Source: Oscillospiraceae bacterium (GTDB lineage: Bacteria > Bacillota > Clostridia > Oscillospirales > Oscillospiraceae). Taken from it: a stretch of 64,000 nucleotides of DNA. The stretch covers positions 1 to 64,000 of the forward strand of contig JAFUGY010000029.1 of assembly GCA_017469115.1 (NCBI GenBank). Direction: 5' to 3'. Both the position numbers and the translations under genes were made by a program. Below are positions 23,852 to 33,053 of this stretch, piece by piece (the first letter of the stretch is position 1; each line of letters starts with the position of its first letter). The notes under the pieces were generated by a model. The model saw nothing but the letters and a program-made list of their open reading frames with translations, searched no databases and was not told the origin of the DNA.

Positions 23852-25444
23852 TTACTTCTGGAGAGGAACCGGCTTGTAATCGGAAGTGAACGTCATTGCC
23901 TGAAGCGTTGCGTTATCCGGGCCCTTGGCAATATCAACAATACCTTTTCTTGCTACGAAATAGTTGACTTCGTTGTACATACCGATTGCATAGCACTGAT
24001 CGTATGTGTAGTACTGGTGGAAGGCATCCATATCTTCCTCAGAGCGAGTTGCCACAGCAGCTTTCAGGAGCTCCTGAAGTTTTGCATCATGGATGTTGTT
24101 CTCAGAACCCTTTTCTCCGTAAACTTCTTCGCTGAACATACGGCTCCAGAAGTTTGCCGTGAAGTCTGTTACCTCAGAACCACTCTCAGTGAAGTCCCAT
24201 GCGGTGTTGTCGGCATAATAGGTATTGAACACAGCACGATCATAGGTGGTGATATTCATCACGATGCCTGCCTCGGCAAGCTGCTGCTGCATAACCACAT
24301 AAGGCTGCTGCGGAGCCTGCGCGCGAACGATGAAGTTGAGCACGAGCTCATTTTCGCCGTATCCAGCTGCTTCACGGTATTCTACTGCTTTAGCAAGGTC
24401 TCTGCTATAGTAATCTTCCTCATTCCAGGAGGATACATAGTCCGGAGTAACATCGGGGCAAATATCGTGGTGGAGCTGATAGGAATCATTGCCGTAACCA
24501 AGAAGGAAGACTTGGTCCATATCAACCGCATAGGAAACCGCCTTGCGGACATTCGGATCAGAGCAGACAGAACTCGGATCACAGTTGAAAATGAGAATTG
24601 CATTCATGAACTTCGGAATCTGGTAAACAACATAGTTTTTGTCATTCCGGAAGATTCTGTCATAGGCAATGTAGCTTACCTGTGCATAATCAACTTCTCC
24701 GTTTTCAAGAGCAATGGATCTGGCATCGTCTTCCGACATGCAAAGAATCTGAATTGTTTTTACATTTTGTTTTTCGGTTGTGGTGACATCACCGGTTTTC
24801 CAGTAATCCTCACGTGCCGTAACGGTAACAGAATGGCCATTCTGCACATTAGTCACATAATAGGCACCTGTACAGGCTGGATTGTTCAGAACTTCATCTT
24901 CAGAAGCGCTCTCATACCATGCCTGGCTGCAGATTGCCGTGTTGATAACAGCGGACTCAAAGCCACCTTCGTCAGCTGTTTTGGTTTTAAAGAGCAGTTC
25001 GGTATCACTGACAACTTCGATGCTGTCATAATAGTTATTGACATAAGCATAGTAACCAAGTTCATAGTTTTTGTCAAAGCTGAATTTAACATCGGAAGCC
25101 GTAATGACATTGCCTTTGGAGTCCGTGATATTGTCGTTGAGAATCACTTTCCAAGTAAGATCATCTACTTTTGTGATTTCCTTCGCGGCAACAAGCTCCA
25201 TTCCGGAGCCGATCATTGCACCAGTGAACGGGCGAATGGCCAGGTGTGTCCAGATGATGTTCTGGAGGTAGTTGGAAACTTCACCCTGAGAGTTACTCCA
25301 GGGAGAAACGTTAAAGGAGTCATCGTCTGCAGCAAGCACAAGCGATTCGGCCTGGAACGCGTCATCGGCAAAAGACTGGATGCCGATGCAGGATACTGCC
25401 ATGATCATAACAAGAAGCAGTGCTATGAATTTCCGGGTTTTCAT
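23852..25444 (-). CDS. Family 5 extracellular solute-binding protein (OppA/DppA-like)
   Basis: 530 residues. The N-terminus is a clear signal peptide (MKTRKFIALLLVMIMAVSC, then SFADDAF). Cleavage at SFA-DD is likely; AVSC at Cys19 is a poor lipobox, so lipid anchoring is uncertain. The mature part has the SBP_bac_5 layout with ISYA-like and WK-type motifs (DDLTWKVILNDNITDSKGN, VKFSFDKN, RKAVSYAVDMDQVF). It captures the substrate outside the cell for the four downstream transporter genes. It is first in the operon and is preceded by LysR box 2 and a promoter. Confidence 0.92.
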   Translation of the reverse strand: MKTRKFIALLLVMIMAVSCIGIQSFADDAFQAESLVLAADDDSFNVSPWSNSQGEVSNYLQNIIWTHLAIRPFTGAMIGSGMELVAAKEITKVDDLTWKVILNDNITDSKGNVITASDVKFSFDKNYELGYYAYVNNYYDSIEVVSDTELLFKTKTADEGGFESAVINTAICSQAWYESASEDEVLNNPACTGAYYVTNVQNGHSVTVTAREDYWKTGDVTTTEKQNVKTIQILCMSEDDARSIALENGEVDYAQVSYIAYDRIFRNDKNYVVYQIPKFMNAILIFNCDPSSVCSDPNVRKAVSYAVDMDQVFLLGYGNDSYQLHHDICPDVTPDYVSSWNEEDYYSRDLAKAVEYREAAGYGENELVLNFIVRAQAPQQPYVVMQQQLAEAGIVMNITTYDRAVFNTYYADNTAWDFTESGSEVTDFTANFWSRMFSEEVYGEKGSENNIHDAKLQELLKAAVATRSEEDMDAFHQYYTYDQCYAIGMYNEVNYFVARKGIVDIAKGPDNATLQAMTFTSDYKPVPLQK

Positions 25445-25585
25445 GTTTGTTCTCCGTTTCTTAAAAATATATTATTGAAAGCCTTTTCATCAGTTGTTCC
25501 GAATCGGCTGTCAATTCGATAGATAATTATTTTTTGTGCAAGTTTCCTATAACTGCCTCAGAATAAAACTCTTTCAGCTGAAACT

Positions 25586-25649
25586 ATAATACAATATTGC
25601 CAATCTATCTTCAATTCCTTTTAAATCAGGATTCTTTCCTATCTGGAAT
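25586..25649 (-). promoter_or_regulatory. LysR box 2 and promoter of the transport operon
   Basis: Minus-strand palindrome ATTCC-AGATA-GGAAA (25649-25635) centred at 25642, exactly 28 bp upstream of -35 TTGAAG (25614-25609); spacer 17; -10 TATTAT (25591-25586). The rest of the gap to 25445 (UTR of about 135 bases) shows no gene. Confidence 0.75.
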
Positions 25650-25656
25650 GAAACAA

Positions 25657-26535
25657 TCAGTCGGCATCGATTGGCTGATCTTTGTACTCTGCATACAGAT
25701 CCGGCAGGAAGGTGTAAAGATGTTCCCATTCCACGAGGGTATGAATGACCACTTTTTTCAGATATTCTTCATCGCATTTCGTAGAATAGTCTCTGACCAG
25801 CTTCCCATTTACCGGCCGCCAGCCAATCCATTCCCTGGAACGTGTCTCGATCCCACCGAGCGGGCAGGGGCGGGAGTAGGCGAGGCACAGATGGGTGCCA
25901 GGCTCATCAAACGTCTCATAAGAGCCTTTTCCGGTAAACTGGCAGCCGGCATCTTTTAGCTCTTGCAGATATTCGTCCGTAATTCCGAAATCTCTCACAT
26001 CAAACTGATGGCGGATCGTATCATACATCCGTTCTCCGGCGCCGAGATTCAAGCTTTCCGTCGTGTGGATTCCGTCTGTACCATTTTCCCAGTTCACATA
26101 GTAATGATCATAATGATCTGCATAATTCCAGATTTTATACCGCAGATTACCATGTCCTCCAACCATTCCTTTTGACTTCAGATTTCTCCAGTTTCGGTAC
26201 CACCGCTCCATTTCTGCAGTAATGTGCGGCGGGCGGACACGGTAGGTTGCAACATAGCCGGATCCATCTTCAAACATGCAATAGCCCAATTCCACTTTAT
26301 CATATCCGTAAGGTTTTAACAGATCCGTAAAGTTCTCCGGACGGATGGCATCTTCCACTGCCATGGGCTTCTGTATCAGCTGCATTTCAACCGGGTTTGG
26401 GTAATGGAGAGGATAGTTGTAAAAATATTTTGCCAGGGGCATTTTTTCTTCTTCGGGATAGAGCTTTTGCCGGATTTTTACGACGCTGGGATCATCTGTC
26501 TGGATGATCTCTTTTTCTACTTCGCCGAATGACAT
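25657..26535 (-). CDS. PhlG/phloretin-hydrolase-like C-C hydrolase, paralogue 2
   Basis: 292 residues, closest in length to PhlG itself. Putative zinc ligands: His in YADHYDHYYVNW, Glu in TTESLNLGAGER, His-x3-Glu in VIHTLVEWEH. Shares SRPCPLGGIETRSREWIGW, RPVNGKLVRD and the end LPDLYAEYKDQPIDAD with paralogue 1. The N-terminal ~25 residues are extra relative to paralogue 1. It is the last gene of the MATE-hydrolase-PhlG-PhlG operon, 21 bases after paralogue 3. Substrate preference may differ from its siblings. Confidence 0.8.
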   Translation of the reverse strand: MSFGEVEKEIIQTDDPSVVKIRQKLYPEEEKMPLAKYFYNYPLHYPNPVEMQLIQKPMAVEDAIRPENFTDLLKPYGYDKVELGYCMFEDGSGYVATYRVRPPHITAEMERWYRNWRNLKSKGMVGGHGNLRYKIWNYADHYDHYYVNWENGTDGIHTTESLNLGAGERMYDTIRHQFDVRDFGITDEYLQELKDAGCQFTGKGSYETFDEPGTHLCLAYSRPCPLGGIETRSREWIGWRPVNGKLVRDYSTKCDEEYLKKVVIHTLVEWEHLYTFLPDLYAEYKDQPIDAD

Positions 26536-26556
26536 CTCATTTCCTCCTTTTTGCCG

Positions 26557-27417
26557 TTAATCTTCGTAGAGATCTTTTTCTTTGTATGCTTCATAGAGAT
26601 CCGGGAGAACCTCATATAGATGCTGACGCTCGACCGTATTGTGAATCAGAATATTCCGAACAATTTCTTCACTGCAGGGTGTGCTTTCATCCCGTACAAT
26701 TTTCCCATCCAACGGATAATAGCCAAGCCATTCACAGTTCACGCTTTCGCGGCCGCCAAGGGGACAGGGTCTGCTAAGACGCAGCACCAGATGATGACCG
26801 GGATTGCCCGGGAATTCTTCCCAGAACCCCTCGATTCTGACATCTTTTGCAAGCAATTCCGCTTCCTTTTCTTCCGTCAGGCCATACTCTCTCAGGTTGA
26901 TCCGATAGGATATCTGAGGAATCCCTTTGGAGGGATCACCTGTTTTCCCAACATCAAGTGTTTCCAGAGACCATACACCGTCTTTATCATTTTCTCCGTT
27001 GATAAATTTATGATCCCAATGCTCCAGAGGATTCCATATTTTATAGCGGAGATTTCCTTCTGCAGGATCCGTTGATTTTGAATAGCGATTGTACCACTGG
27101 CCAAACCAACGCCTCCATTTTCCCTGCCAGGTTACCGGAGAGGTTGAATATTCAATGTAAAAAGCCGATCCATCCGGCATCATGCAATATCCGTACATGA
27201 CATTGCGATACCCTTTCTCTGCAATATCAATCAGCGAAAGCCACTCCTGTGCGGGAATCGCATCTCCGGGATCCATCGGCCCTTGGTCCAAGGCCTGCTG
27301 ATAAATTGGATTCGGTTTATGCAGCGGGTAATCGGTAAAAAAACGTGCGCAGGGCATTTTTTTCTCCCTTTCGGAGAGTTCCGCTATCGGATAAGAATAT
27401 ACATCAGGACTGTTCAT
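26557..27417 (-). CDS. PhlG/phloretin-hydrolase-like C-C hydrolase, paralogue 3
   Basis: 286 residues from ATG 27417 (AAGGAG 6 bases upstream; the longer start at 27441 lies deep in the previous gene). Ligand positions are again conserved: His in LEHWDHKFING, Glu in SLETLDVGKTG, His-x3-Glu in LIHNTVERQH. Shares RPCPLGGRESVNCEWLGYYP and the LPDLYEAYKEKDLYED end. Its start overlaps the upstream hydrolase by 14 bases, which suggests the two enzymes are made together and may act in sequence on one substrate. Confidence 0.8.
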   Translation of the reverse strand: MNSPDVYSYPIAELSEREKKMPCARFFTDYPLHKPNPIYQQALDQGPMDPGDAIPAQEWLSLIDIAEKGYRNVMYGYCMMPDGSAFYIEYSTSPVTWQGKWRRWFGQWYNRYSKSTDPAEGNLRYKIWNPLEHWDHKFINGENDKDGVWSLETLDVGKTGDPSKGIPQISYRINLREYGLTEEKEAELLAKDVRIEGFWEEFPGNPGHHLVLRLSRPCPLGGRESVNCEWLGYYPLDGKIVRDESTPCSEEIVRNILIHNTVERQHLYEVLPDLYEAYKEKDLYED

Positions 27418-28708
27418 TGTCTTCTCCTTTTCTTTCTTCATTCGAGATTTTATACGTCACTATCCATTCGGCCATGATGTCATGAAGCGTTTTCATGGTA
27501 TCTCCGAACTGCCCCGGGAAGTTTTCTTTGGAATGCTCTGTTGTAAATTTGTGGGTTGCACCTTCGATAAAGGCAAGCACTTTTTTTTGTGATGCTGAAT
27601 GCTCATAGATTGTTTCACTGGCAAGATATTCCCATCCTGCCGTCATGCCAAGAATCAGCGTCGGGACGCGAATAAACTCCACGTTGCCGACCGGACTGTT
27701 ATAAGTTGAATGCCAGTCTATCCCCTTCACATGATCCTCCCCATACCAGTATTCTTCTGTTGTGCGCACTGCATAGGAAGACAGATAGTTATAAACTGTC
27801 ATGATTCTGGCGCCTTCCATCAATGAGCCTGTCCAGGAGCGCGGGTTTTCCGGATTTCGGAGAGAAAACACAATTTCCTCGGTTATGGAACCGTCAGCAT
27901 GGATCAGCTTCCTCGGCTTGGCTGTGTGTGACATCAGCCGGATATCCTGTGCATACAGCTTGTTGTTGAAAAAGCCCTGATTTGCACCCGGAATAATCAG
28001 AGGCTCATCATCGGTATACTGCCCTTTTCCCTCCTGTATTCTCTTCCAGCGGATTTTCGCATACTCCAGAACATCATTGTTTCGTTCCCCCTGCCGTTTC
28101 AGAAAACGGGAAACAAATTCCTCCGAAAAACGGGAACCGTTTTCTGAAAAACCATTTTCCTTTTCAAAAAGATTATAATAGGGATCCAGTTTCATTCCGG
28201 AGGATTCATCCATTACTGCAGGATCCAAACTGAAAAGCTGCATTACCGCATTACCCCAGTTGGCATCTGGAAGAATTACTCCATCGGCAGGTGAAAGCTT
28301 TTCATCAAAGGGATACGGGAGAATATAAGAAGGATCTTTGAAAATCTCCGGCCCGTTTTCAGCAATTGCCTGATATGCCGTCATCAGCGTCGCTCCGCCG
28401 CTGTGTCCCATCAGGTATATTTTTCCGATATCTTCCCGACCTCTCAGGTAATTCACCGCCACATGAACCGCACTTAGCTTCTCAGGAAGAGAGAAAAACA
28501 TTCCTTCTTTGCTCATAACATTGGCGCAAAGAACACGAACTCCTCGCTTTGCCATCTCAGGTCCGGTCGGGCAGGAAAGATAGTCTTCATCCGAATGCAT
28601 CACCAAGATTGCCGGGAGAACATCATTTTCCCTCTCCGCAGGATCATACAGTACCCCAGGAATTCTTTTTCCCAACCGGACAAATGTTTCTTTGGGTGTG
28701 TAGTCCAT
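27404..28708 (-). CDS. Large alpha/beta hydrolase (paralogue 2 of the island)
   Basis: 434 residues. AILVMHSDEDYL, nucleophile elbow GHSGGATLMTAY, and a late His in IEGATHKFTTE. Full-length similarity to 14557-15825 shows a duplication within the island. No secretion signal. Located between the MATE exporter (24 bases upstream) and PhlG paralogue 3 (14-base overlap), so it shares their transcript and probably their pathway. Probable roles are ester or acyl-bond cleavage of the imported compound. Confidence 0.8.
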   Translation of the reverse strand: MDYTPKETFVRLGKRIPGVLYDPAERENDVLPAILVMHSDEDYLSCPTGPEMAKRGVRVLCANVMSKEGMFFSLPEKLSAVHVAVNYLRGREDIGKIYLMGHSGGATLMTAYQAIAENGPEIFKDPSYILPYPFDEKLSPADGVILPDANWGNAVMQLFSLDPAVMDESSGMKLDPYYNLFEKENGFSENGSRFSEEFVSRFLKRQGERNNDVLEYAKIRWKRIQEGKGQYTDDEPLIIPGANQGFFNNKLYAQDIRLMSHTAKPRKLIHADGSITEEIVFSLRNPENPRSWTGSLMEGARIMTVYNYLSSYAVRTTEEYWYGEDHVKGIDWHSTYNSPVGNVEFIRVPTLILGMTAGWEYLASETIYEHSASQKKVLAFIEGATHKFTTEHSKENFPGQFGDTMKTLHDIMAEWIVTYKISNEERKGEDNEQS

Positions 28709-28732
28709 GATACAGTCCTCCTTGCAGCGAAT

Positions 28733-30100
28733 TCAGTCGGATTCTGCAGCTTCCCGGATCATCTTATACGCCTTCAACATCAGAGGAATCGATATGGCAA
28801 GCGAAACCAGATCCGCCGTTGCCTGAACGGAAGCCACACCATATGTGCCGAAAAGCGGAGGCAGAATAAATACCAGCGGGATGAACAAATATCCCTGACG
28901 GGCTGTGCTCATCAGCAAAGCCCATTTTGCTTTTCCGATTCCGGCATAGAACATATTGATAATGGAATTGATTGCGTGAGCAAACAGCAGCGCAGATTGA
29001 AAACGAATGCAATATACTCCGATTGACAGAACCTCTGAATCAGCCTGTTTATTGAAAATATGTACAACCGGATTGGCAAAGATAATCAGAAGCAAACCGA
29101 TCACAAGCCCGCCAATAACAGAAACTTTCAAGGCAAAATCCAGGCTTTTTTTGACACGGTCCCAACTCTTTGCACCCCAGTTGAACCCGACAACCGGCTG
29201 ATATCCCTGCCCGAAACCAAGAATAATGGCAAACGGAAATTCCATCACACGATTGGAAATGGAGAGCGCTGCCAAAGCGGATGTGGAATAGCTGCCGCCG
29301 ATCCGATTGATCAGCGTCGAACAAACCACTGCACCGGCCGAACGGAAAAAGGAGGTTGATCCGATGGATAAAACGCTCTTCACATCTTCCGCAACATAGC
29401 GGAATTTCTGAATTGCAATCTGAACGGAACTCTTTTTCCGGATGTACGGCCAGAGAAGGATACAGAAACTGATAAACTTGGAGATTGCTGTCGCCATGGA
29501 CGCACCGGCTACACCGAGCTGGAACTTATAGATAAAGAGTGGATCCAGAAAACAGTTCAGAATCCCGCCAAAACCAATCCCGATCATGGAAAACGTGGCG
29601 CTGCCTTCACTGCGAAGGCACATATTCAGAATAAAGCTGCCAACCATAAACGGTGCTGCATACAAAACATAGTTGGCGTACTGCATGGAATATTCAGCAC
29701 ATTCCGGCGTCGCACCAAGAAAATAGACCATCGGTTCAATGAGCATCTTGCCCAGAACCAGTAAAACAACGCCAAGCCCGATTCCGGTAAAGAAGGAGGT
29801 GGAGAGAACTCTGTGTGCATCTTCTTCCCGTTTTGCTCCCAGGAGACGGGATATATAGCTGCATGCACCGGCACCGATCAGGGAGCCGATCAAAGTAATG
29901 GCCCGTTCCAGGGAAGCATTGACACCTACAGCCGCTGTTGCATTGGTACCGAGTGTACTGACAAAATAGGTGTCTACCAAGTTGTAGATCGTTGTGATTA
30001 ACTGTGCAACAATTGTCGGAACCGCCATGGCGGGAATCAATGTACGGATATCTTCATGCAGCATTCGCTGCTTTTTTTCTTCACTCATTGCCCTTGCCAT
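28733..30100 (-). CDS. MATE-family efflux transporter
   Basis: 455 residues with about 12 membrane helices in two halves, beginning IPAMAVPTIVAQLITTIYNL, VDTYFVSTLGTNATAAVGV (MATE family signature), with the second-half counterpart SISNRVMEFPFAIILGFGQGYQPVVGFNWGAK. These proteins export cationic or aromatic compounds by H+ or Na+ exchange. CAGGAGG precedes the ATG. As first gene of the LysR-controlled operon it probably expels a toxic substrate or an end product such as a phenolic acid. Confidence 0.9.
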   Translation of the reverse strand: MARAMSEEKKQRMLHEDIRTLIPAMAVPTIVAQLITTIYNLVDTYFVSTLGTNATAAVGVNASLERAITLIGSLIGAGACSYISRLLGAKREEDAHRVLSTSFFTGIGLGVVLLVLGKMLIEPMVYFLGATPECAEYSMQYANYVLYAAPFMVGSFILNMCLRSEGSATFSMIGIGFGGILNCFLDPLFIYKFQLGVAGASMATAISKFISFCILLWPYIRKKSSVQIAIQKFRYVAEDVKSVLSIGSTSFFRSAGAVVCSTLINRIGGSYSTSALAALSISNRVMEFPFAIILGFGQGYQPVVGFNWGAKSWDRVKKSLDFALKVSVIGGLVIGLLLIIFANPVVHIFNKQADSEVLSIGVYCIRFQSALLFAHAINSIINMFYAGIGKAKWALLMSTARQGYLFIPLVFILPPLFGTYGVASVQATADLVSLAISIPLMLKAYKMIREAAESD

Positions 30101-30153
30101 TTTGAATACCTCCTGCAGGTCAAAGATAAAAACCTTTTTTGTTTTCCGGCTTT

Positions 30154-30218
30154 TTTATATCATTTTATTCCCCCTACCATCAAATCTTTTTTCTGTATGA
30201 TTATTTCCTGTTTGGAAT
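30154..30218 (-). promoter_or_regulatory. LysR box 3 and promoter of the MATE/hydrolase/PhlG operon
   Basis: Minus-strand palindrome ATTCC-AAACA-GGAAAT centred at 30211, exactly 28 bp upstream of -35 TTGATG (30183-30178); spacer 18; -10 TATAAA (30159-30154). The rest of 30219-30413 shows no gene and probably holds the promoter of the divergent aldolase gene. Confidence 0.75.
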
Positions 30219-30413
30219 AAACAAAAAAAGACCTTTTAAGCCCTTTCCTGATATTGTTTTTTGTTCAATCCGGCATTCTGATATTCTCTTCCAGCAAGAT
30301 ATCCGGATGCTCCCGGACCAGCCGATCTGAGACATAGACAGAAATATCACTTGTTCTTTACGAACGGATGCTGTAAAATAGCACTATTATGACCTTTGGA
30401 GGACATTATCAGA

Positions 30414-31457
30414 ATGAAACAGGAAAACAACAAACCATCCTTTGCCTCCGACTATCTGGAAGGGGCTCATCCAGCTATCCTTCAGCGGCTGGCAGAGACT
30501 AATATGATCCAGTCTGCCGGATACGGCATGGATGAATATTCCGAATCCGCCAGGCAGAAAATCCGGGCTGCCTGTGAGGCGCCTGAAGCAGATGTCTTCT
30601 TTCTTGTGGGCGGCACCCAAGCCAATGCCACGATCATTGATGCAATTCTCCGAAATTATCAGGGTGTGATTGCCGCAGAAACCGGGCACATCAGCATTCA
30701 TGAAGCAGGCGCAATTGAACACAGCGGCCATAAGGTGCTGTCGCTTCCGCAGGAAAACGGCAAACTCTCCGCCCGGGAAATTGCTTCCACCCTTGACCGA
30801 TTCTATCGGGACGAGACCCATGAGCACATGGTACAGCCGGGGATGGTCTATCTCTCTCAACCGACAGAGTACGGAACCCTTTATTCTTACCGGGAACTCA
30901 AAGAAATCAGCGAGATCTGCCACCAGAACGGCATTGCCCTTTACGTCGACGGAGCAAGGCTTGCCTATGCGCTTGCCTGCCCGGAGAATGATGTTTCTCT
31001 CCCTGCACTTGCAGAACTCTGTGATGTTTTTTATATCGGGGGCACCAAATGCGGCGCTCTTTTCGGAGAAGCAGTTGTCATCCCAAAACACGGTTTTCTG
31101 CCGCATCTGTTTACAACCATCAAACAGCACGGTGCTTTGCTGGCAAAAGGGCGGATTGCCGGAATTCAGTTTGACACCCTTTTTACCGACCATCTGTATG
31201 AACAGTTGGGACAAACTGCCATGGAAGCCGCTGCCAGAATTCGGAAAGCGCTTCTGGAAAAAGGATATCAGCTGGCTTTTCCCTCTCCGACAAACCAGAT
31301 CTTTGTGACGCTGGAAAAAACCCGGGCAGAAGCCTTGGGAAAAACCGTCGAGCTCGGCTTCTGGGAAAACCTTGATGAAAACCATATGATCGTACGGATT
31401 GCAACGAGCTGGGCAACACGCCCGGAAGCCGTTGCCCAGCTGATAGAAGCTCTATAA
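30414..31457 (+). CDS. Low-specificity L-threonine aldolase-like PLP enzyme
   Basis: 347 residues from ATG 30414 (GGAGG 11 bases upstream; 30396 is an unlikely TTG). Fold type I PLP enzyme of the beta-eliminating lyase/threonine aldolase group: SDYLEGAHP start, FLVGGTQANATII, TGHISIHEAGAIE, LYVDGARLAYAL and Lys212 in YIGGTKCGALFGE as Schiff-base lysine. It cleaves L-threonine or L-allo-threonine to glycine and acetaldehyde, in cytoplasm. It stands alone, divergent from the MATE operon, and no terminator of its own is evident before pxpC. Confidence 0.85.
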   Translation: MKQENNKPSFASDYLEGAHPAILQRLAETNMIQSAGYGMDEYSESARQKIRAACEAPEADVFFLVGGTQANATIIDAILRNYQGVIAAETGHISIHEAGAIEHSGHKVLSLPQENGKLSAREIASTLDRFYRDETHEHMVQPGMVYLSQPTEYGTLYSYRELKEISEICHQNGIALYVDGARLAYALACPENDVSLPALAELCDVFYIGGTKCGALFGEAVVIPKHGFLPHLFTTIKQHGALLAKGRIAGIQFDTLFTDHLYEQLGQTAMEAAARIRKALLEKGYQLAFPSPTNQIFVTLEKTRAEALGKTVELGFWENLDENHMIVRIATSWATRPEAVAQLIEAL

Positions 31458-31473
31458 CAAAGGAAACAGGAGA

Positions 31474-32367
31474 TCAGACTCTCTCGTCCAGTTCCCGAAT
31501 AAGCCGATGAAGAATGGCCTGTGCCTCAAAAACCGATACTTCCCGAAAGCGGACCCGGTCTCCGGGCTTGAGCTGCGCTGCGACAGGGAGATCTGCCATA
31601 ATGACATGGGCGATCTTTGCATAACCGCCTGACGTCTGGCAGCCCGCCATCAAGAGAATCGGCTGGCCGGATGTCGGGACCTGAATATCCCCCATCATGG
31701 TGCCTTCGGAGAGAATATTGCCGTCATATCCTTCGGCAAAAGAGATGGCAGGCCCTGAAAAGCGGATGCCCATTCTGTCGCTCTGGGGCGTATAGCAATA
31801 CTCCTCCCCATAGAACGTTTTCCTACCGTTTTCTGAAAAATGCTCCGCCTGTGTACCGCTGATCACCCGGAGGACAGCTTCCCCGGTCGGTACCGGGATC
31901 GGTGCCTTTTTCAATCTGCGGGGAGCAGGAAGCATTCCGGGCAGAAGCACAAGCCTCTCGCCTTCTGCAAGCGGCTGCGGCCGCAACGTACTGAGCTGAA
32001 TACCGCCGGATACGGCAAGATACGCCCGCATCCCGCCGGAAATCGGGCAGGAGAGCAGTTCGTCACCCGGTTCAACGAACAGCGTCTGATTTGCCGGGAG
32101 GGACTGCTTCTGCCCGTGATGCAGCACGGTAAGCGCGTCCACTTCTCCGACAACGGCAAATGCCCGGCAATCAGTAAAACGAAGGCCCGGCAGAAAAAAG
32201 GCGGCTTCCAGAGCACAGGCATCACCAGGATTCCCGACCAGCCTGTTTGCGAGGGTATAGCGTATAAAATCCATGGGACCGCCTGTGGAAACCCCAAACT
32301 TTTCCAGAAAATGACGTTTTGCGGTAACCGGAAGGGTCATAAAGCCTTTTTTTATGATCTCAATCAT
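31474..32367 (-). CDS. pxpC: 5-oxoprolinase subunit C (KipA-like)
   Basis: 297 residues from ATG 32367, giving a 4-base ATGA overlap with pxpB; longer starts would extend inside pxpB. Characteristic segments: KFGVSTGGPMDFIRYTLANR, LVGNPGDACALEAAF, GGMRAYLAVSGGI and the C-terminal QPILLMAGCQTSGGYAKIAH of the biotin-dependent carboxyltransferase-like domain. With PxpA and PxpB it forms the ATP-dependent prokaryotic 5-oxoprolinase that converts 5-oxoproline to glutamate. Confidence 0.92.
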   Translation of the reverse strand: MIEIIKKGFMTLPVTAKRHFLEKFGVSTGGPMDFIRYTLANRLVGNPGDACALEAAFFLPGLRFTDCRAFAVVGEVDALTVLHHGQKQSLPANQTLFVEPGDELLSCPISGGMRAYLAVSGGIQLSTLRPQPLAEGERLVLLPGMLPAPRRLKKAPIPVPTGEAVLRVISGTQAEHFSENGRKTFYGEEYCYTPQSDRMGIRFSGPAISFAEGYDGNILSEGTMMGDIQVPTSGQPILLMAGCQTSGGYAKIAHVIMADLPVAAQLKPGDRVRFREVSVFEAQAILHRLIRELDERV

Positions 32368-33053
32368 CTCTCCCACCTTCTCCTTTTTGCAATTGCCCAA
32401 AAAACGTCTTCCGAAACCGCTTCAAAGCGCACCGTATCCCCCGGATGAAGCAAGGAAAGAGATGTTTCATCAAACAGCCTGAGTGGTGTCCGGCCGATGA
32501 TATTCCAGCCTCCGGGAGAGGCTTCCGGATAGACACCGGTCTGCCCTCCGGCAATACCGACGCTTCCCCCTTCCACGCTTTGCCGCGGCACAGCCCGGCG
32601 GGGACAGGCAATCAAAGGATCCAACCCGCCGAGATAAGGGAACCCCGGCCGGAACCCAAGCATATAGACAGGATAATCCGGCGCCGTATGGCGGCGGATG
32701 ATTTCTTGTTCCGAAAAACCAGCATACTTTGCGACAGCGCCCAGATCAGGCCCAAACTCTCCCCCATAGCAAACGGGGATTCTCACAAGGATTCCGCCCT
32801 CCTCCTCTGCCTCCGGGGCAGAAAGGCTGCGCAGGAAAAGGCAAACTTGTCCATACGTCAGACGAAGGGGATCGTATTCCACCGTTAACGTGCGGTACGC
32901 AGGAATACAGCCAAGGATTCCATCCGGTTTTGTATGGATTACAGCACGGCAAAAAGCCTGTACCTCGGCATTGACCTCCGGTGAAATTCTGTTTTCAAAG
33001 ACAAGATCTACCGCCCGATCCCCATGCGGCAGCAGCGTCAAATTACGATTCAT
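32364..33053 (-). CDS. pxpB: 5-oxoprolinase subunit B (KipI-like)
   Basis: 229 residues from ATG 33053 (MNRNLTLLPHGDRAVDLVF); TTG 33068 is the only longer start. Shows GFRPGFPYLGGLDPLI, PRQSVEGGSVGIAGGQTGVY, and PGGWNIIGRTPLRLFD, the typical PxpB/KipI cyclophilin-like domain sequence. Partner of PxpC; overlaps pxpA by 11 bases and pxpC by 4, so the three subunits are produced in step. Confidence 0.92.
   Translation of the reverse strand: MNRNLTLLPHGDRAVDLVFENRISPEVNAEVQAFCRAVIHTKPDGILGCIPAYRTLTVEYDPLRLTYGQVCLFLRSLSAPEAEEEGGILVRIPVCYGGEFGPDLGAVAKYAGFSEQEIIRRHTAPDYPVYMLGFRPGFPYLGGLDPLIACPRRAVPRQSVEGGSVGIAGGQTGVYPEASPGGWNIIGRTPLRLFDETSLSLLHPGDTVRFEAVSEDVFWAIAKRRRWER

Noticed and set aside
18503..25444. 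Nickel importer (Nik) operon, suggested by the His-rich permease tail
   Set aside because: No nickel-binding-protein signature or urease/hydrogenase context; co-regulation with PhlG-like enzymes favours an organic substrate.
24017..25522. 501-codon plus-strand ORF
   Set aside because: Antisense of the solute-binding-protein gene.
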